DNA of 64,000 bases, taken from the NCBI RefSeq assembly GCF_003854275.1, contig NZ_QTQP01000033.1, positions 21,682 to 85,681 of the forward strand, in the 5' to 3' direction. Both the position numbers and the translations under genes were made by a program. Within the stretch, counting starts at the first letter, position 1, and each line of letters starts with the position of its first letter. The notes under the pieces are model-generated. The model was not told the origin of the DNA, did no database searches, and was given only the letters and a program-made list of their open reading frames with translations. Source of the DNA: Burkholderia sp. Bp8963. Lineage in GTDB: Bacteria > Pseudomonadota > Gammaproteobacteria > Burkholderiales > Burkholderiaceae. This document shows positions 7,421 to 16,256 of this stretch, piece after piece.

Positions 7421-8404
7421 ATGACCGTTTCGACTCAGCTCAGCAGGGACAAGCTGCTGGACGCGTACCGGCTGATGCGCACGATTCGCGAATTCGAGGA
7501 GCGCCTGCACGTCGAGTTCGCGACCGGCGAAATCCCCGGCTTCGTGCACCTGTATGCGGGCGAGGAGGCGTCCGCGGTCGGCACGATGATGCATCTCGAT
7601 GTTGCCGACTACGTCGCGACGACACACCGCGGCCATGGCCACTGCATCGCGAAAGGCGTCGACGTGCACGGGATGATGGCCGAGATCTACGGCAAGAAGA
7701 CGGGCGTCTGCCACGGCAAGGGCGGCTCGATGCACATCGCCGACCTGTCGATGGGGATGCTCGGCGCGAACGGCATCGTCGGCGCGGGCGGCCCGCTCGT
7801 ATGCGGCGCGGCACTCGCGGCGAAGCACAGGAACACGGGCGGCGTCGGCGTGTGCTTCTTCGGCGACGGCGCGTCGAACCAGGGCGTGATCTTCGAATCG
7901 ATGAACCTCGCGTCGGTATGGCGGCTGCCTGCGATCTTCGTCGCCGAGAACAACGGCTACGCGGAGGCGACGTCGGCGAGCTGGTCGGTCGCGACCGACA
8001 ACATCGCCGACCGTGCGAACGGCTTCGGGATGCCCGGCGTGATCGTCGACGGCTTCGACTTCTTCGCGGTGCACGAGGCGCTCGGCGAAGCGGTCGAGCG
8101 GGCGCGCGGCGGTGGCGGGCCGACGCTCGTCGAAGTGAAGTTCACGCGCTACTTCGGGCACTTCGAAGGCGACGCACAGACCTATCGCGCGCCCGGCGAA
8201 GTGCAGAAGCTGCGCGACGAGAAGGATTGCCTGAAGCACTTCGAGGCACGCGTCGTGCGTGCGGAGGTGCTCACGGTCGACGAATTGCGCGCGGTCGATG
8301 CACAGGTGAAGGCACTGATCGACGACGCGGTCGCGCAGGCGAAGGCGGCGCCGCTGCCGGATGCGGCCGACCTGCTGACCGACGTGTACGTGTCGTACCC
8401 GTGA
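7421..8404 (+). CDS. acoA: Acetoin dehydrogenase E1 component, alpha subunit
   Basis: This 327-residue protein is the thiamine-diphosphate-binding alpha chain of the acetoin:2,6-dichlorophenolindophenol oxidoreductase (acetoin dehydrogenase) complex, which cleaves acetoin to acetaldehyde and acetyl-CoA. The ThDP motif begins GDGASNQG (148-154) and ends ENNGY (176-180). Earlier signatures are TTHRGHGHCIAKG and GGSMHIAD. The start chosen is the ATG with GGAGACACAC just upstream. It is followed 83 bp later by the beta subunit. Length and motifs also resemble pyruvate dehydrogenase E1-alpha, but the acoX/acoC context makes AcoA much more likely. Confidence 0.93.
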   Translation: MTVSTQLSRDKLLDAYRLMRTIREFEERLHVEFATGEIPGFVHLYAGEEASAVGTMMHLDVADYVATTHRGHGHCIAKGVDVHGMMAEIYGKKTGVCHGKGGSMHIADLSMGMLGANGIVGAGGPLVCGAALAAKHRNTGGVGVCFFGDGASNQGVIFESMNLASVWRLPAIFVAENNGYAEATSASWSVATDNIADRANGFGMPGVIVDGFDFFAVHEALGEAVERARGGGGPTLVEVKFTRYFGHFEGDAQTYRAPGEVQKLRDEKDCLKHFEARVVRAEVLTVDELRAVDAQVKALIDDAVAQAKAAPLPDAADLLTDVYVSYP

Positions 8405-8487
8405 ACGCCGCGCAGTCGTACCGAACGTAGCGGCAAGCCGTAGCGGCAATCCGTAGCAGAAGGCCGCAAGAATCCCAGGAGACAGAC

Positions 8488-9492
8488 ATGGCAAGAAAGA
8501 TCACTTATTCGCAGGCGATCAACGAAGCGCTCGCTCAGGAAATGGCGCGCGACGACAGCGTGATCGTGATGGGCGAGGACAACGCAGGCGGCGCGGGTGC
8601 GCCGGGCGAGGACGACGCGTGGGGCGGCGTGCTCGGCGTGACGAAAGGGCTGTTCCACAAGTTCCCGGGCCGCGTGCTCGACACGCCGCTGTCCGAGGGC
8701 GGCTATATCGGCGCGGCGGTCGGTGCGGCCGCATGCGGGATGCGGCCCGTCGCGGAGCTGATGTTCATCGATTTCATGGGCGTGTGTTTCGACCAGATCT
8801 TCAATCAGGCGGCGAAGTTTCGCTACATGTTCGGCGGCAAGGCCGTGACGCCGGTCGTGATCCGCGCGATGTACGGCGCAGGCCTGCGCGCGGCCGCGCA
8901 GCATTCGCAGATGCTGACCTCGCTGTTTACGCATATCCCCGGGCTGAAGGTCGTATGCCCGTCGACGCCGTACGACGCGAAGGGGCTGCTGATCCAGTCG
9001 ATCCGCGACAACGATCCGGTGATCTTCCTCGAGCACAAGCTGCTCTACACGCGCGAAGGCGACGTGCCTGAGGAATCCTATGCGATCCCGTTCGGCGAGG
9101 CGAATATCGTGCGCGACGGCGACGACGCGACGATCGTCACCTACGGACGCATGGTGCACGTCGCGACGGATGCGGCGGCGAAGCTCGCGAAGGACGGCAT
9201 CCAGGTCGACGTGATCGACTTGCGCACGACGTCGCCGCTCGACGAGGAGACGATTCTCGAAAGCGCGGAGCGCACGGGGCGCGTGATCGTCGTCGACGAG
9301 GCGAATCCGCGCTGCTCGATCGCGACCGACATCGCCGCGCTGGTCGCGCAGCGCGCGTTCCGGTCGCTGAAGGCGCCGATCGAGCTCGTGACCGCGCCGC
9401 ACACGCCGGCGCCGTTCGCGAGCGTGCTCGAAGACCTGTATATCCCGTCCGCCGATGCGATCGTGCAGGCGGTGCTGAAGACGAGGAGCTGA
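8488..9492 (+). CDS. acoB: Acetoin dehydrogenase E1 component, beta subunit
   Basis: This 334-residue transketolase-type beta chain pairs with AcoA to form the E1 heterotetramer. Family signatures are visible: VIVMGEDNAG (ThDP contact), PLSEGGYIGAAVGAAACGMRPVAE, MFIDFMGVCFDQI, and a C-terminal transketolase domain (VTYGRMVHVA, then VIDLRTTSPLDEETI and VIVVDEANPRCS). An AGGAGACAG ribosome-binding site precedes the ATG. It ends 4 bp before acoC. Confidence 0.94.
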   Translation: MARKITYSQAINEALAQEMARDDSVIVMGEDNAGGAGAPGEDDAWGGVLGVTKGLFHKFPGRVLDTPLSEGGYIGAAVGAAACGMRPVAELMFIDFMGVCFDQIFNQAAKFRYMFGGKAVTPVVIRAMYGAGLRAAAQHSQMLTSLFTHIPGLKVVCPSTPYDAKGLLIQSIRDNDPVIFLEHKLLYTREGDVPEESYAIPFGEANIVRDGDDATIVTYGRMVHVATDAAAKLAKDGIQVDVIDLRTTSPLDEETILESAERTGRVIVVDEANPRCSIATDIAALVAQRAFRSLKAPIELVTAPHTPAPFASVLEDLYIPSADAIVQAVLKTRS

Positions 9493-9496
9493 CACG

Positions 9497-10612
9497 ATGT
9501 CGATTCACATGATCACGATGCCCAAGTGGGGGCTGTCGATGGAGCAGGGGCAGGTCAACGGCTGGCTGAAGGCGGTTGGCGAGCGGGTGACGAAAGGCGA
9601 CGAGGTGCTCGACGTCGAAACCGACAAGATCTCGTCGGGCGTCGAATGCGCGTTCGACGGCACGCTGCGCCGGCAGGTCGCGCAGGAGGGCGACACGCTG
9701 CCGGTCGGCGCGCTGCTCGGCGTCGTCGCGGCGGAGCAGACGAGCGACGCGGACATCGACGCGGCGATCGCCGCGTTCCAGCGCGACTTCACGCCGAGCG
9801 CGGCCGCCGACGACGCAGCCGGCCCGCAGCCCGAGAAGGCGCAGATCGGCGGGCGCACGGTGCGCTTCCTCAAGCTCGGCGACGGCGCGGGCACCCCCGC
9901 GGTGCTGATCCACGGCTTCGGCGGCGATCTGAACAACTGGCTGTTCAATCACGCGGAGCTGGCCGCGCACCGCCCCGTGTGGGCGCTCGATCTGCCGGGC
10001 CACGGCGAATCGGGCAAGGCGGTCGACACGGGCAGCCTCGACGAGCTGGCCGACGCGGTGCTGGCGCTGCTCGACGCACAGGGCATCGCGCGTGCGCACC
10101 TGATCGGGCATTCGATGGGCGGCGCGGTCGCGATGGCGGCAGCGGAGCGCGCGCCGGATCGCGTCGCGTCGCTGACGCTGATCGCGAGCGCGGGCCTCGG
10201 CAGCGACATCGATCGCGACTACATCGACGGCTTCGTCGCCGGCAACAGCCGCAATACGCTGAAGCCGCATCTCGGCAAGCTGTTCGCGGACAGCGCGCTC
10301 GTCACGCGGCAACTGGTCGAGGATCTCGTCAAGTACAAGCGGCTCGAGGGCGTGCAGGCGGCGCTCGAGAAGATCGCGTCGTCGGCGTTCGACGGCGCGA
10401 CGCAGCGGCGCGTCTTCCGCGACCGGCTCGCGGCGCTTGCGCCGCGTACGCTCGTGATCTGGGGCGAGCGCGACCAGGTGATCCCCGCGCATCACGCGCA
10501 GGGCCTGCCGGACGGCGTGCGAGCGGAAGTGCTCGCGGGCCGCGGGCACATGGTGCAGATGGAGGCGGCCGCCGACGTGAACCGCCTGATCGTCGCGTTC
10601 CTCGGAGACTGA
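9497..10612 (+). CDS. acoC: Acetoin dehydrogenase E2 (dihydrolipoamide acetyltransferase), lipoyl domain plus alpha/beta-hydrolase
   Basis: A 371-residue fusion. Residues 1-80 are a biotinyl/lipoyl domain with the lipoylated lysine K44 in DVETDKISS. Residues about 115-371 are an alpha/beta-hydrolase fold with nucleophile elbow GHSMGG (S206), oxyanion region HGFGGDLNNW and the catalytic His near GRGHMVQ. This is the architecture of AcoC, which replaces the usual 2-oxoacid dehydrogenase acyltransferase core. It receives the acetyl group from AcoAB and passes it to CoA. The stop codon is 2 bp before the lipoyl synthase gene that would modify K44. Confidence 0.94.
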   Translation: MSIHMITMPKWGLSMEQGQVNGWLKAVGERVTKGDEVLDVETDKISSGVECAFDGTLRRQVAQEGDTLPVGALLGVVAAEQTSDADIDAAIAAFQRDFTPSAAADDAAGPQPEKAQIGGRTVRFLKLGDGAGTPAVLIHGFGGDLNNWLFNHAELAAHRPVWALDLPGHGESGKAVDTGSLDELADAVLALLDAQGIARAHLIGHSMGGAVAMAAAERAPDRVASLTLIASAGLGSDIDRDYIDGFVAGNSRNTLKPHLGKLFADSALVTRQLVEDLVKYKRLEGVQAALEKIASSAFDGATQRRVFRDRLAALAPRTLVIWGERDQVIPAHHAQGLPDGVRAEVLAGRGHMVQMEAAADVNRLIVAFLGD

Positions 10613-10614
10613 CG

Positions 10615-11580
10615 ATGACGGCCGCGCTCGAACGACCCAGCCTGACGGCGCTCGGCCAGCCGGGCGCGCGCAGCCACGACAAGCTCGCGCGCATTCCGGT
10701 GCGCGTCGAGCCCGCGGCCGGCGCGGCGCTGCCGAAGCCGGCGTGGCTGCGGGCGCGGCCGATGATGAGCGACAGCGTCGCCGCGATGGCGGCGGTGCTG
10801 CGCGAGCATCGGCTGCATTCCGTCTGCGAGGAAGCGATGTGTCCGAACATCGGCGAGTGCTTCGCGCAGCGCACCGCGACCTTCATGATCATGGGCGGAC
10901 TGTGCACGCGGCGCTGCCCGTTCTGCGACGTCGCGCACGGGCGTCCGGATCCGCTCGATCCGGACGAGCCGGACCGGCTCGCGGACGCGGTTGCGGCGCT
11001 CGGGCTGCGCTACGTCGTGATCACGTCGGTCGACCGCGACGACTTGCGCGACGGCGGTGCCGCGCATTTCGCCGCGTGCATCGCGGCGGTGCGCGCGCGC
11101 GTGCCGGGCATCGGCGTCGAGGTGCTGACGCCGGATTTCCGCGGCCGTGTCGCGCGTGCGCTCGATGCGCTGTCGGCCGCATGGCCGGACGTGTTCAACC
11201 ACAACGTCGAGACGGTGCCGTCGCTATACCGGGCGGCCCGGCCGGGAGCCGATTATCGTGGCTCGCTCGACCTGCTCGCGCGTGCGAAAGGTGCACGCCC
11301 GGCGCTCGTGACGAAGTCCGGCCTGATGCTCGGACTCGGCGAGCAGGACGACGAAGTGCGCGCGACATTGCGTGACCTGCGCGCGCACGGCGTCGACGTG
11401 CTGACGCTCGGCCAGTATCTCGCGCCGTCCGCGCATCACCTGCCGGTGCGCCGCTACGTGAGCCCGGAAGCGTTCGCCGCATGGCGCGAAGAAGGGCTGT
11501 CGCTCGGTTTCGCGGAGGTCGTCGCCGGCCCGCTCGTGCGTTCGTCGTATCACGCGGCGCAGGTGCTGCAGCACGCGTGA
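10615..11580 (+). CDS. lipA: Lipoyl synthase paralogue linked to the acetoin operon
   Basis: A 321-residue radical-SAM enzyme that inserts two sulfurs into octanoyl-lysine to make lipoyl groups. Both iron-sulfur motifs are intact: the auxiliary cluster C71-x4-C76-x5-C82 (CEEAMCPNIGEC) and the radical-SAM cluster C97-x3-C101-x2-C104 (CTRRCPFC). The C-terminal RSSYHA motif that ligates the auxiliary cluster through serine is also present. It starts 2 bp after acoC, so it belongs to the operon. There is no lipB beside it, so it is probably a second copy devoted to AcoC, with the housekeeping lipB-lipA pair elsewhere. Confidence 0.93.
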   Translation: MTAALERPSLTALGQPGARSHDKLARIPVRVEPAAGAALPKPAWLRARPMMSDSVAAMAAVLREHRLHSVCEEAMCPNIGECFAQRTATFMIMGGLCTRRCPFCDVAHGRPDPLDPDEPDRLADAVAALGLRYVVITSVDRDDLRDGGAAHFAACIAAVRARVPGIGVEVLTPDFRGRVARALDALSAAWPDVFNHNVETVPSLYRAARPGADYRGSLDLLARAKGARPALVTKSGLMLGLGEQDDEVRATLRDLRAHGVDVLTLGQYLAPSAHHLPVRRYVSPEAFAAWREEGLSLGFAEVVAGPLVRSSYHAAQVLQHA

Positions 11581-11599
11581 CGGGCGGCCGGGCGTGCGT

Positions 11600-12955
11600 T
11601 CAGGCCGCGTCGCGCAGATAGGCGCGGCTGACGCGGCGCAGGTAGAGCGCGAGCCCGGCGCCCGCGAGCATCAGGCTCGCCATGTTCGCGAACCAGAATC
11701 CGCGCGCGCCGGTCAGCCATGCGGGCGCGAGGCCGCCGACATCGAAGCCGAGCAGGTAGCCGCCGCAGAGCCCGACGCCCCACAGCGCGACCGCGTAGAT
11801 GACGGTCGGCACGACCGCGACCTTGTACGCGCGCAGCACGAACGCGCACGTGATCTGCAGCGCGTCGAAGAAGTGATAGCAGGTGACGATCGTGACGAGC
11901 GGCATCGCGGCCGCGACAACCGCCGGATTCGGCGTATAGCCGCCGACGATCAGCGGGCGCAGCGCAAACAGCAGCACGCCGTACAGCGCAGCGACCCCGC
12001 ACGCGAGCATCACGCCGTGCCGGCCGAGCAGCCGCGCTTCCTCGTGCCGTTCGGCGCCGAGCGCGCGCGCGACCAGCGTCGACACGGCGACGCCGATCGA
12101 CAGCGGCGTCATGTACATCACCGCGGCAATGTTGCCGGCGATCTGATGGCCGGCGAGCGTCGTCGTGCCGAACTGCGCGATGAACAGCGCCATGCAGGTG
12201 TACGACGTGACCTCGATCAGGTACGACAGGCCCATCGGCACGCCGAGCTTCAGGATCGCCTTCAGGCGCGTCCAGGCCGGCCAGCAGAAGCGCGAGAAGA
12301 TCGCGAGCGGCGTGAACACGTCGAGCTTCGCGAGCAGCGTGAAGCCGATCAGCGCGAGCGCCCAGTTGATCAGCGTGCTCGCGAGCCCGCAGCCGGGGCC
12401 GCCGAGCGCCGGCACGCCGAACCCGCCGAAGATGAACCACACGTTCAGCGGAAACTTGAGCGCGAGCGCGCCGATCTGCAGGATCATCGCGAGGCGCGGC
12501 TTGCCGGCGGCATTGGTGAGCGCGTTGTAGATGCGGAACACGAGGCTCGCCGGCAGGCCGAACGACAGGATCCGCAGGTACATGACGGTGCGGTCGTGCA
12601 GCGCGGCCGGGGCGTGCGCGACGCGCAACAGCGGCTCGGGAAAATGCAGCAGCAGGAAGCCGGGGATCGCGAGCAGCGCGGCGAGCCACAGCGCCTGCCG
12701 CACTTCCTCGCCGATCTCGGTGTAGCGGCGCGCGCCGTAGAGCTGGCCGGTGATCGGCTGCACCGCGGACAGGATGCCGGTGAGGCCGATGTAGATCGAC
12801 ACGTAGATCGACGAGCCGAGCCCGAGCGCGGCGAGGTCGACGGCGGAGAAGCGGCCGACCATCGCGGTGTCGATTACGCCGAACGCAATGATCGCGAGCT
12901 GGCCGACGAGCACCGGCCACGCGAGGCCGACGATCCGGCGGATGTCGGCGAGCAT
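11600..12955 (-). CDS. MATE-family multidrug/sodium antiporter (NorM-like)
   Basis: A 451-residue membrane protein with about twelve hydrophobic segments in two homologous halves. The N-terminus (LAWPVLVGQLAIIAFGVIDTAMVGRF) and the corresponding second-half segment (LGVPMGLSYLIEVTSYTCMALFIAQFG) are typical of MATE exporters, which expel cationic drugs in exchange for Na+ or H+. It was started at MLADIRRI. The upstream frame overlaps the glycosyltransferase gene, whose stop codon is only 2 bp away, so the two are very likely translated from one mRNA. Substrate unknown. It ends 19 bp from the convergent lipoyl synthase gene. Confidence 0.9.
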   Translation of the reverse strand: MLADIRRIVGLAWPVLVGQLAIIAFGVIDTAMVGRFSAVDLAALGLGSSIYVSIYIGLTGILSAVQPITGQLYGARRYTEIGEEVRQALWLAALLAIPGFLLLHFPEPLLRVAHAPAALHDRTVMYLRILSFGLPASLVFRIYNALTNAAGKPRLAMILQIGALALKFPLNVWFIFGGFGVPALGGPGCGLASTLINWALALIGFTLLAKLDVFTPLAIFSRFCWPAWTRLKAILKLGVPMGLSYLIEVTSYTCMALFIAQFGTTTLAGHQIAGNIAAVMYMTPLSIGVAVSTLVARALGAERHEEARLLGRHGVMLACGVAALYGVLLFALRPLIVGGYTPNPAVVAAAMPLVTIVTCYHFFDALQITCAFVLRAYKVAVVPTVIYAVALWGVGLCGGYLLGFDVGGLAPAWLTGARGFWFANMASLMLAGAGLALYLRRVSRAYLRDAA

Positions 12956-12957
12956 CG

Positions 12958-14715
12958 TCAATCCGCCGCCTGGCGACGCGGCGGGCGGCGCTTGACCGGC
13001 ACCTTCGGCCGCTCGATCCGTTCGTAGAGGCGGAAGCGCTCGTCGCGGTCGGCGACGCGGCGGCCTTCCCAGACGAGGCGCCACACGTATTGCGACATCG
13101 AGCTCGGCTCGCCGAAATCGGCGCGGTCCTGGCGCAGGATCACGTCGCAGTCGCCGGAGAAATCGAAACGCATGTTGCCGAAATACGCGAACGTCGCGAT
13201 CTGCGCGTCGCCGAGCCGCACCGGCGAGATGCATTCGTAATCGGACGGCAGGTGCACGGCGATCTGCTGCGCGACGTCGCGGTAGGTGCGGCCATAGTTG
13301 ACGATCGGCAGCCACAGCGTCATCAGCAGCACCCACATCAGCGTGGTGCCGGCGCCCGACAGTACGACGCTGCGCCACAGCACCTTCGGCTGCCGTGACA
13401 CGCGCCATCTCGCGAGCACGAACCAGCAGACCGTCACCGCGACCGCACAGACGAACGACAGCACCTTGAAGTGCGGTTCGTAGCCGGGCACGAGCCGCGC
13501 GAGGTTGCGCGCGAGCGGATGCGGGAAGCCGGTCAGCGATGCGAGCCAGACGAGCCAGACGAAGCTGCCGAGGATCGTGAAGCTCAGCACCGCGAACCAG
13601 TCGATCGCATTGATCGCGCCGCGCTTGAGCGTCGGCAGCGCGAACGTCGCAAGCACCGCGAGCGGCGGCAGCAGCAGCATGTACATCCGGTTCGACTGCT
13701 GGCTCTGCAGGATCACGAGCGCGACGAGCGGCACCGCGACCGACAGCGGGATCGCGATGTGCGCGCGCCGACGCATGCCGGCCCAGCTCCACCACGCCCA
13801 GATCGCGAGCGGCCATGCGGGCCACGTGAAGAGCGGCAGGTTCTTCGCCGCGTACGCGAGCACGGTGGTCGGCGGGCCCGAGAAACGCATCAGGCTGCCG
13901 TGCACCCACTGGTTGAAGAACCACGCGGCGTCGTCGGGTGCGGCAACGACCGCGGCGAGCGGCCACAGCGCGAAGATCGCGGCGGCGAGCGGCAGGCCGA
14001 TCACGGGCAGGTGGAGGTTGCGCATCTCGGGTGTGACGAGCCACAACGCCGCGGTGCCGGTGATCAGCGCGACGACGAGCACCGGATTACCCGACAGCGC
14101 GACGAGGCCGATCGCGAGCCCCCACCACAGCGCACCCTGCACGGGCTTGTCGATGCCGCGCACGATGCCGTACACGAGCACCGCGATCCACGCGAACTGC
14201 GCGAGCTGCGGCGTCGTTTCGTGGCCGCGCTCCGCGAGGCCGAAGCACGCGACGAGGATCAGCAGCGCGCCGTCGGCGAGCGTGCGCCCGTAGTCGCGCG
14301 GCTCCGGTTCGCCGCCGAATGCGTACTTGAACGGCTGGACCTCGGCACGACGGCCGAGCAGGTACGCGGTGTACCAGACGAATGCGCAGGCGACGCAGAA
14401 CAGGATCCCGGTGTCGAACCGCGACGCGTTGCTCGCGTCGACCCAGGGCCCGAGCGCGCGGATCGACAGCGCGCCGAGCCAGTAGCCGAGCGGCCCGTCG
14501 GTCGTGATGAATTTGCCGACGAGGTTCGGCAGCAGCCAGTCATGCCAGCCGCCCTTGGCCATCGTCCACATCACGCCAAAGCCCGCCGCATCCTCGTTCT
14601 TCCACGGGGCGCGGCCGAACAGGCCGAACGCCGCGTAGACGAGGCAGAGCGTGAGCAGCAGCCAGCGTGGCAGCGCGCGCGTGGCGGAGGCGGTGAGACG
14701 AACGACAGGCTTCAT
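12958..14715 (-). CDS. ArnT/PMT-like membrane glycosyltransferase
   Basis: A 585-residue inner-membrane protein with about twelve hydrophobic segments and a soluble C-terminal domain. The first external loop carries an acidic pair (WKNEDAAGFG, E41-D42), as in GT-C enzymes of the ArnT/protein mannosyltransferase superfamily that use polyprenyl-phosphate sugars. Further on are RPW-type aromatic loops and TDGPLGYWLGALSIRALG. The start is the MKPVVRL ATG that places the first membrane helix correctly. ArnT itself transfers aminoarabinose to lipid A, but similarity here is to the broader family and the acceptor is unknown. It is coupled to the downstream MATE gene. Confidence 0.82.
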   Translation of the reverse strand: MKPVVRLTASATRALPRWLLLTLCLVYAAFGLFGRAPWKNEDAAGFGVMWTMAKGGWHDWLLPNLVGKFITTDGPLGYWLGALSIRALGPWVDASNASRFDTGILFCVACAFVWYTAYLLGRRAEVQPFKYAFGGEPEPRDYGRTLADGALLILVACFGLAERGHETTPQLAQFAWIAVLVYGIVRGIDKPVQGALWWGLAIGLVALSGNPVLVVALITGTAALWLVTPEMRNLHLPVIGLPLAAAIFALWPLAAVVAAPDDAAWFFNQWVHGSLMRFSGPPTTVLAYAAKNLPLFTWPAWPLAIWAWWSWAGMRRRAHIAIPLSVAVPLVALVILQSQQSNRMYMLLLPPLAVLATFALPTLKRGAINAIDWFAVLSFTILGSFVWLVWLASLTGFPHPLARNLARLVPGYEPHFKVLSFVCAVAVTVCWFVLARWRVSRQPKVLWRSVVLSGAGTTLMWVLLMTLWLPIVNYGRTYRDVAQQIAVHLPSDYECISPVRLGDAQIATFAYFGNMRFDFSGDCDVILRQDRADFGEPSSMSQYVWRLVWEGRRVADRDERFRLYERIERPKVPVKRRPPRRQAAD

Positions 14716-14860
14716 GCAGATCAGCGATTTGTTATGGGCGTGGCCCGCGCGATGCCGCGCGGCGAGCCGGTTTTGAGCATCCGGCATTGTAGACGCGCTG
14801 GCCGCTGCGCGTCAGCGGCGTTCCCCATGCGCTGGCCGCGGCGATCGGGTGAGCAGAGAC

Positions 14861-14882
14861 GAAAAAGGGCAGCCTTGGCTGC
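14861..14882. repeat. Duplicated left half of the rpmE2 terminator
   Basis: AAAAAGGGCAGCCTTGGCTGC is repeated 30 bp away inside the full terminator at 14892-14918. The copy keeps the A-run and a short self-complementary GCAGCC-TT-GGCTGC core but lacks the distal CCCTTT arm. It looks like a partial tandem duplication of the terminator. On the minus strand it would read as a second, weaker hairpin followed by T residues. Confidence 0.75.
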
Positions 14883-14891
14883 AGTAGCGAT

Positions 14892-14918
14892 AAAAAAGGG
14901 CAGCCTTGGCTGCCCTTT
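14892..14918 (-). terminator. Rho-independent terminator of rpmE2
   Basis: AAAGGGCAGCC-TT-GGCTGCCCTTT forms a perfect 11-bp stem. Read on the minus strand it is followed by a T-run (A residues at 14892-14897). It lies 46 bp past the rpmE2 stop. Confidence 0.92.
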
Positions 14919-14963
14919 GGGTGCGGTACCGGTGCGTTGCAGCCACCGGATGCGGTGCGAAGC

Positions 14964-15227
14964 TTACTTCGCGACCTTGCCGCTGGCGCGCGAGCCGAAC
15001 TTGTTCTTGAACTTCTCGACGCGGCCGGCCGTGTCCATGATCTTCTGCTGGCCGGTGTAGAACGAGTGCGATTCCGACGACACTTCGATCTTGGCGAGCG
15101 GGTAGGTCTTGCCGTCGAGTTCGATGGTTTCACGCGTCTGGATCGTCGAGCGCGTCACGAACTTGAAGCCGTTCGACATGTCTTGGAAGACGACTTCGCG
15201 GTAATTCGGGTGGATGCCTTCTTTCAT
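14964..15227 (-). CDS. rpmE2: 50S ribosomal protein L31 type B
   Basis: An 87-residue L31 of the type B (C-minus) form: MKEGIHPNYREVVFQDMSNG at the N-terminus and HSFYTGQQKIMDTAGRVEKFKNKFG near the C-terminus. The zinc-binding cysteines of type A L31 are absent. In many bacteria type B L31 replaces the zinc form when zinc is scarce. AAGGAAAGACC precedes the ATG. The 157-bp upstream gap holds a possible minus-strand -10 box, CATAAT, within the palindrome GGCATTATGCC (15347-15357). Confidence 0.96.
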   Translation of the reverse strand: MKEGIHPNYREVVFQDMSNGFKFVTRSTIQTRETIELDGKTYPLAKIEVSSESHSFYTGQQKIMDTAGRVEKFKNKFGSRASGKVAK

Positions 15228-15384
15228 GGTCTTTCCTTGGTGTGAGCGGTAGCCAACCCGCCGCTTGCTGCTCCGATGCGCGCGGAATGCGCGTGTCGGC
15301 TGGCGTCAAGCCCGGCGCGAGCCACTTGCCTAAGGTCGAAAAACGGGCATTATGCCAGAAAATCAGACGGTTGGCGAAGAATTT

Positions 15385-16218
15385 TCAGCGTGCGTCGAGC
15401 GTGCCCGTTCTGGCCGGATCCTGCCGGTAGTAGCGGGCGAGCAGCCGGTACAACTCCGGGAACTCGGCCTCGAATGCGCGCGGCCGCACGAACAGCGCCT
15501 CGCTGCACACTGCAAAAAATTCCGACGGGTGATCGGCCGCATACGGATCGATCAGCGAATCCCGCTCGAAGCGCGCCCACCCGCGATCCGGCACCGCATC
15601 GACGCGCGCGCAGAACTGGTCGTACGCGTTGTCGAACACGTCGGCCCAGGCCTGCGCGTCGAGATGCGGCGCATGCCAGCGGCGAAAGAGGGGCGGACAG
15701 CCGTCGGCTGCGCCGTTGATCATGTCGATCTTGTGCGCGAATTCGTGGATCACGACGTTGTACGCGTCGTGGCCGTCGGTCATCTGCGCGTCCTCCCATG
15801 ACAGGATCACGGGCCCGCCTTCCCATGCTTCGCCGCTCGCGTCCTGCTCGACCTCGTGGACGACGCCATCCTCGTCCTGGACGGTCTTGCGGATCACGAA
15901 CTCGCCCGGATACACGACGATGCCGACCCAGCCGTCATACAGCGACAGGTCGAGGTTCAGCACCGGCACGCAGGCCTGCACCGCGATGCCGACGATCATC
16001 GCGTCGGTCAGTTCGAGCCCGTGCGCGGTCGAAAACGATTTCTGCGACAGGAACAGGCTCGTCAGCTCGCGCAGCCGGCCGAGTTCTTCCTGCGTCAGGT
16101 AGTCGAGGAACGGCAGGCGCTCGACGGTGTCCTGCCACAGCGCATCGGCAATCGGGTGACTGCGCAGCGCGCGGTCGCGGCGGCGGTGATCGAGCCAGCG
16201 GGTCAGTTTCGAAAGCAT
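15385..16218 (-). CDS. mtfA: MtfA-family zinc peptidase
   Basis: A 277-residue M90-type metallopeptidase related to E. coli MtfA, which binds the repressor Mlc and has aminopeptidase activity. The gluzincin motif HEFAH is at 158-162 and the third ligand is probably E233 in DHPSEFFAVCSEALF. Other family hallmarks are W-x-G-I-VVYPGEF (about 97-107) and GPVILSWEDAQ (135-145). No signal peptide, so cytoplasmic. It stands alone, 38 bp from the convergent-side MFS gene. Regulation of a PTS by Mlc is not established in this group, so only the family assignment is firm. Confidence 0.88.
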   Translation of the reverse strand: MLSKLTRWLDHRRRDRALRSHPIADALWQDTVERLPFLDYLTQEELGRLRELTSLFLSQKSFSTAHGLELTDAMIVGIAVQACVPVLNLDLSLYDGWVGIVVYPGEFVIRKTVQDEDGVVHEVEQDASGEAWEGGPVILSWEDAQMTDGHDAYNVVIHEFAHKIDMINGAADGCPPLFRRWHAPHLDAQAWADVFDNAYDQFCARVDAVPDRGWARFERDSLIDPYAADHPSEFFAVCSEALFVRPRAFEAEFPELYRLLARYYRQDPARTGTLDAR

Positions 16219-16256
16219 GGAGACGGCAAGCAGGAGCCCAAAGCCAGACTTTTAAC

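Noticed and set aside
5702..8494. A 930-codon open frame on the minus strand across the aco promoter, acoX and acoA
   Set aside because: It is the antisense shadow of acoX/acoA in GC-rich DNA: arginine/histidine/alanine-rich translation, no domain, no ribosome-binding site, and it crosses the sigma-54 promoter.
11594..13027. Long plus-strand open frame opposite the MATE gene
   Set aside because: Translation is almost only Arg, Asp, Glu, Gln and His, typical of an antisense shadow; the minus-strand frame encodes a clear membrane transporter.
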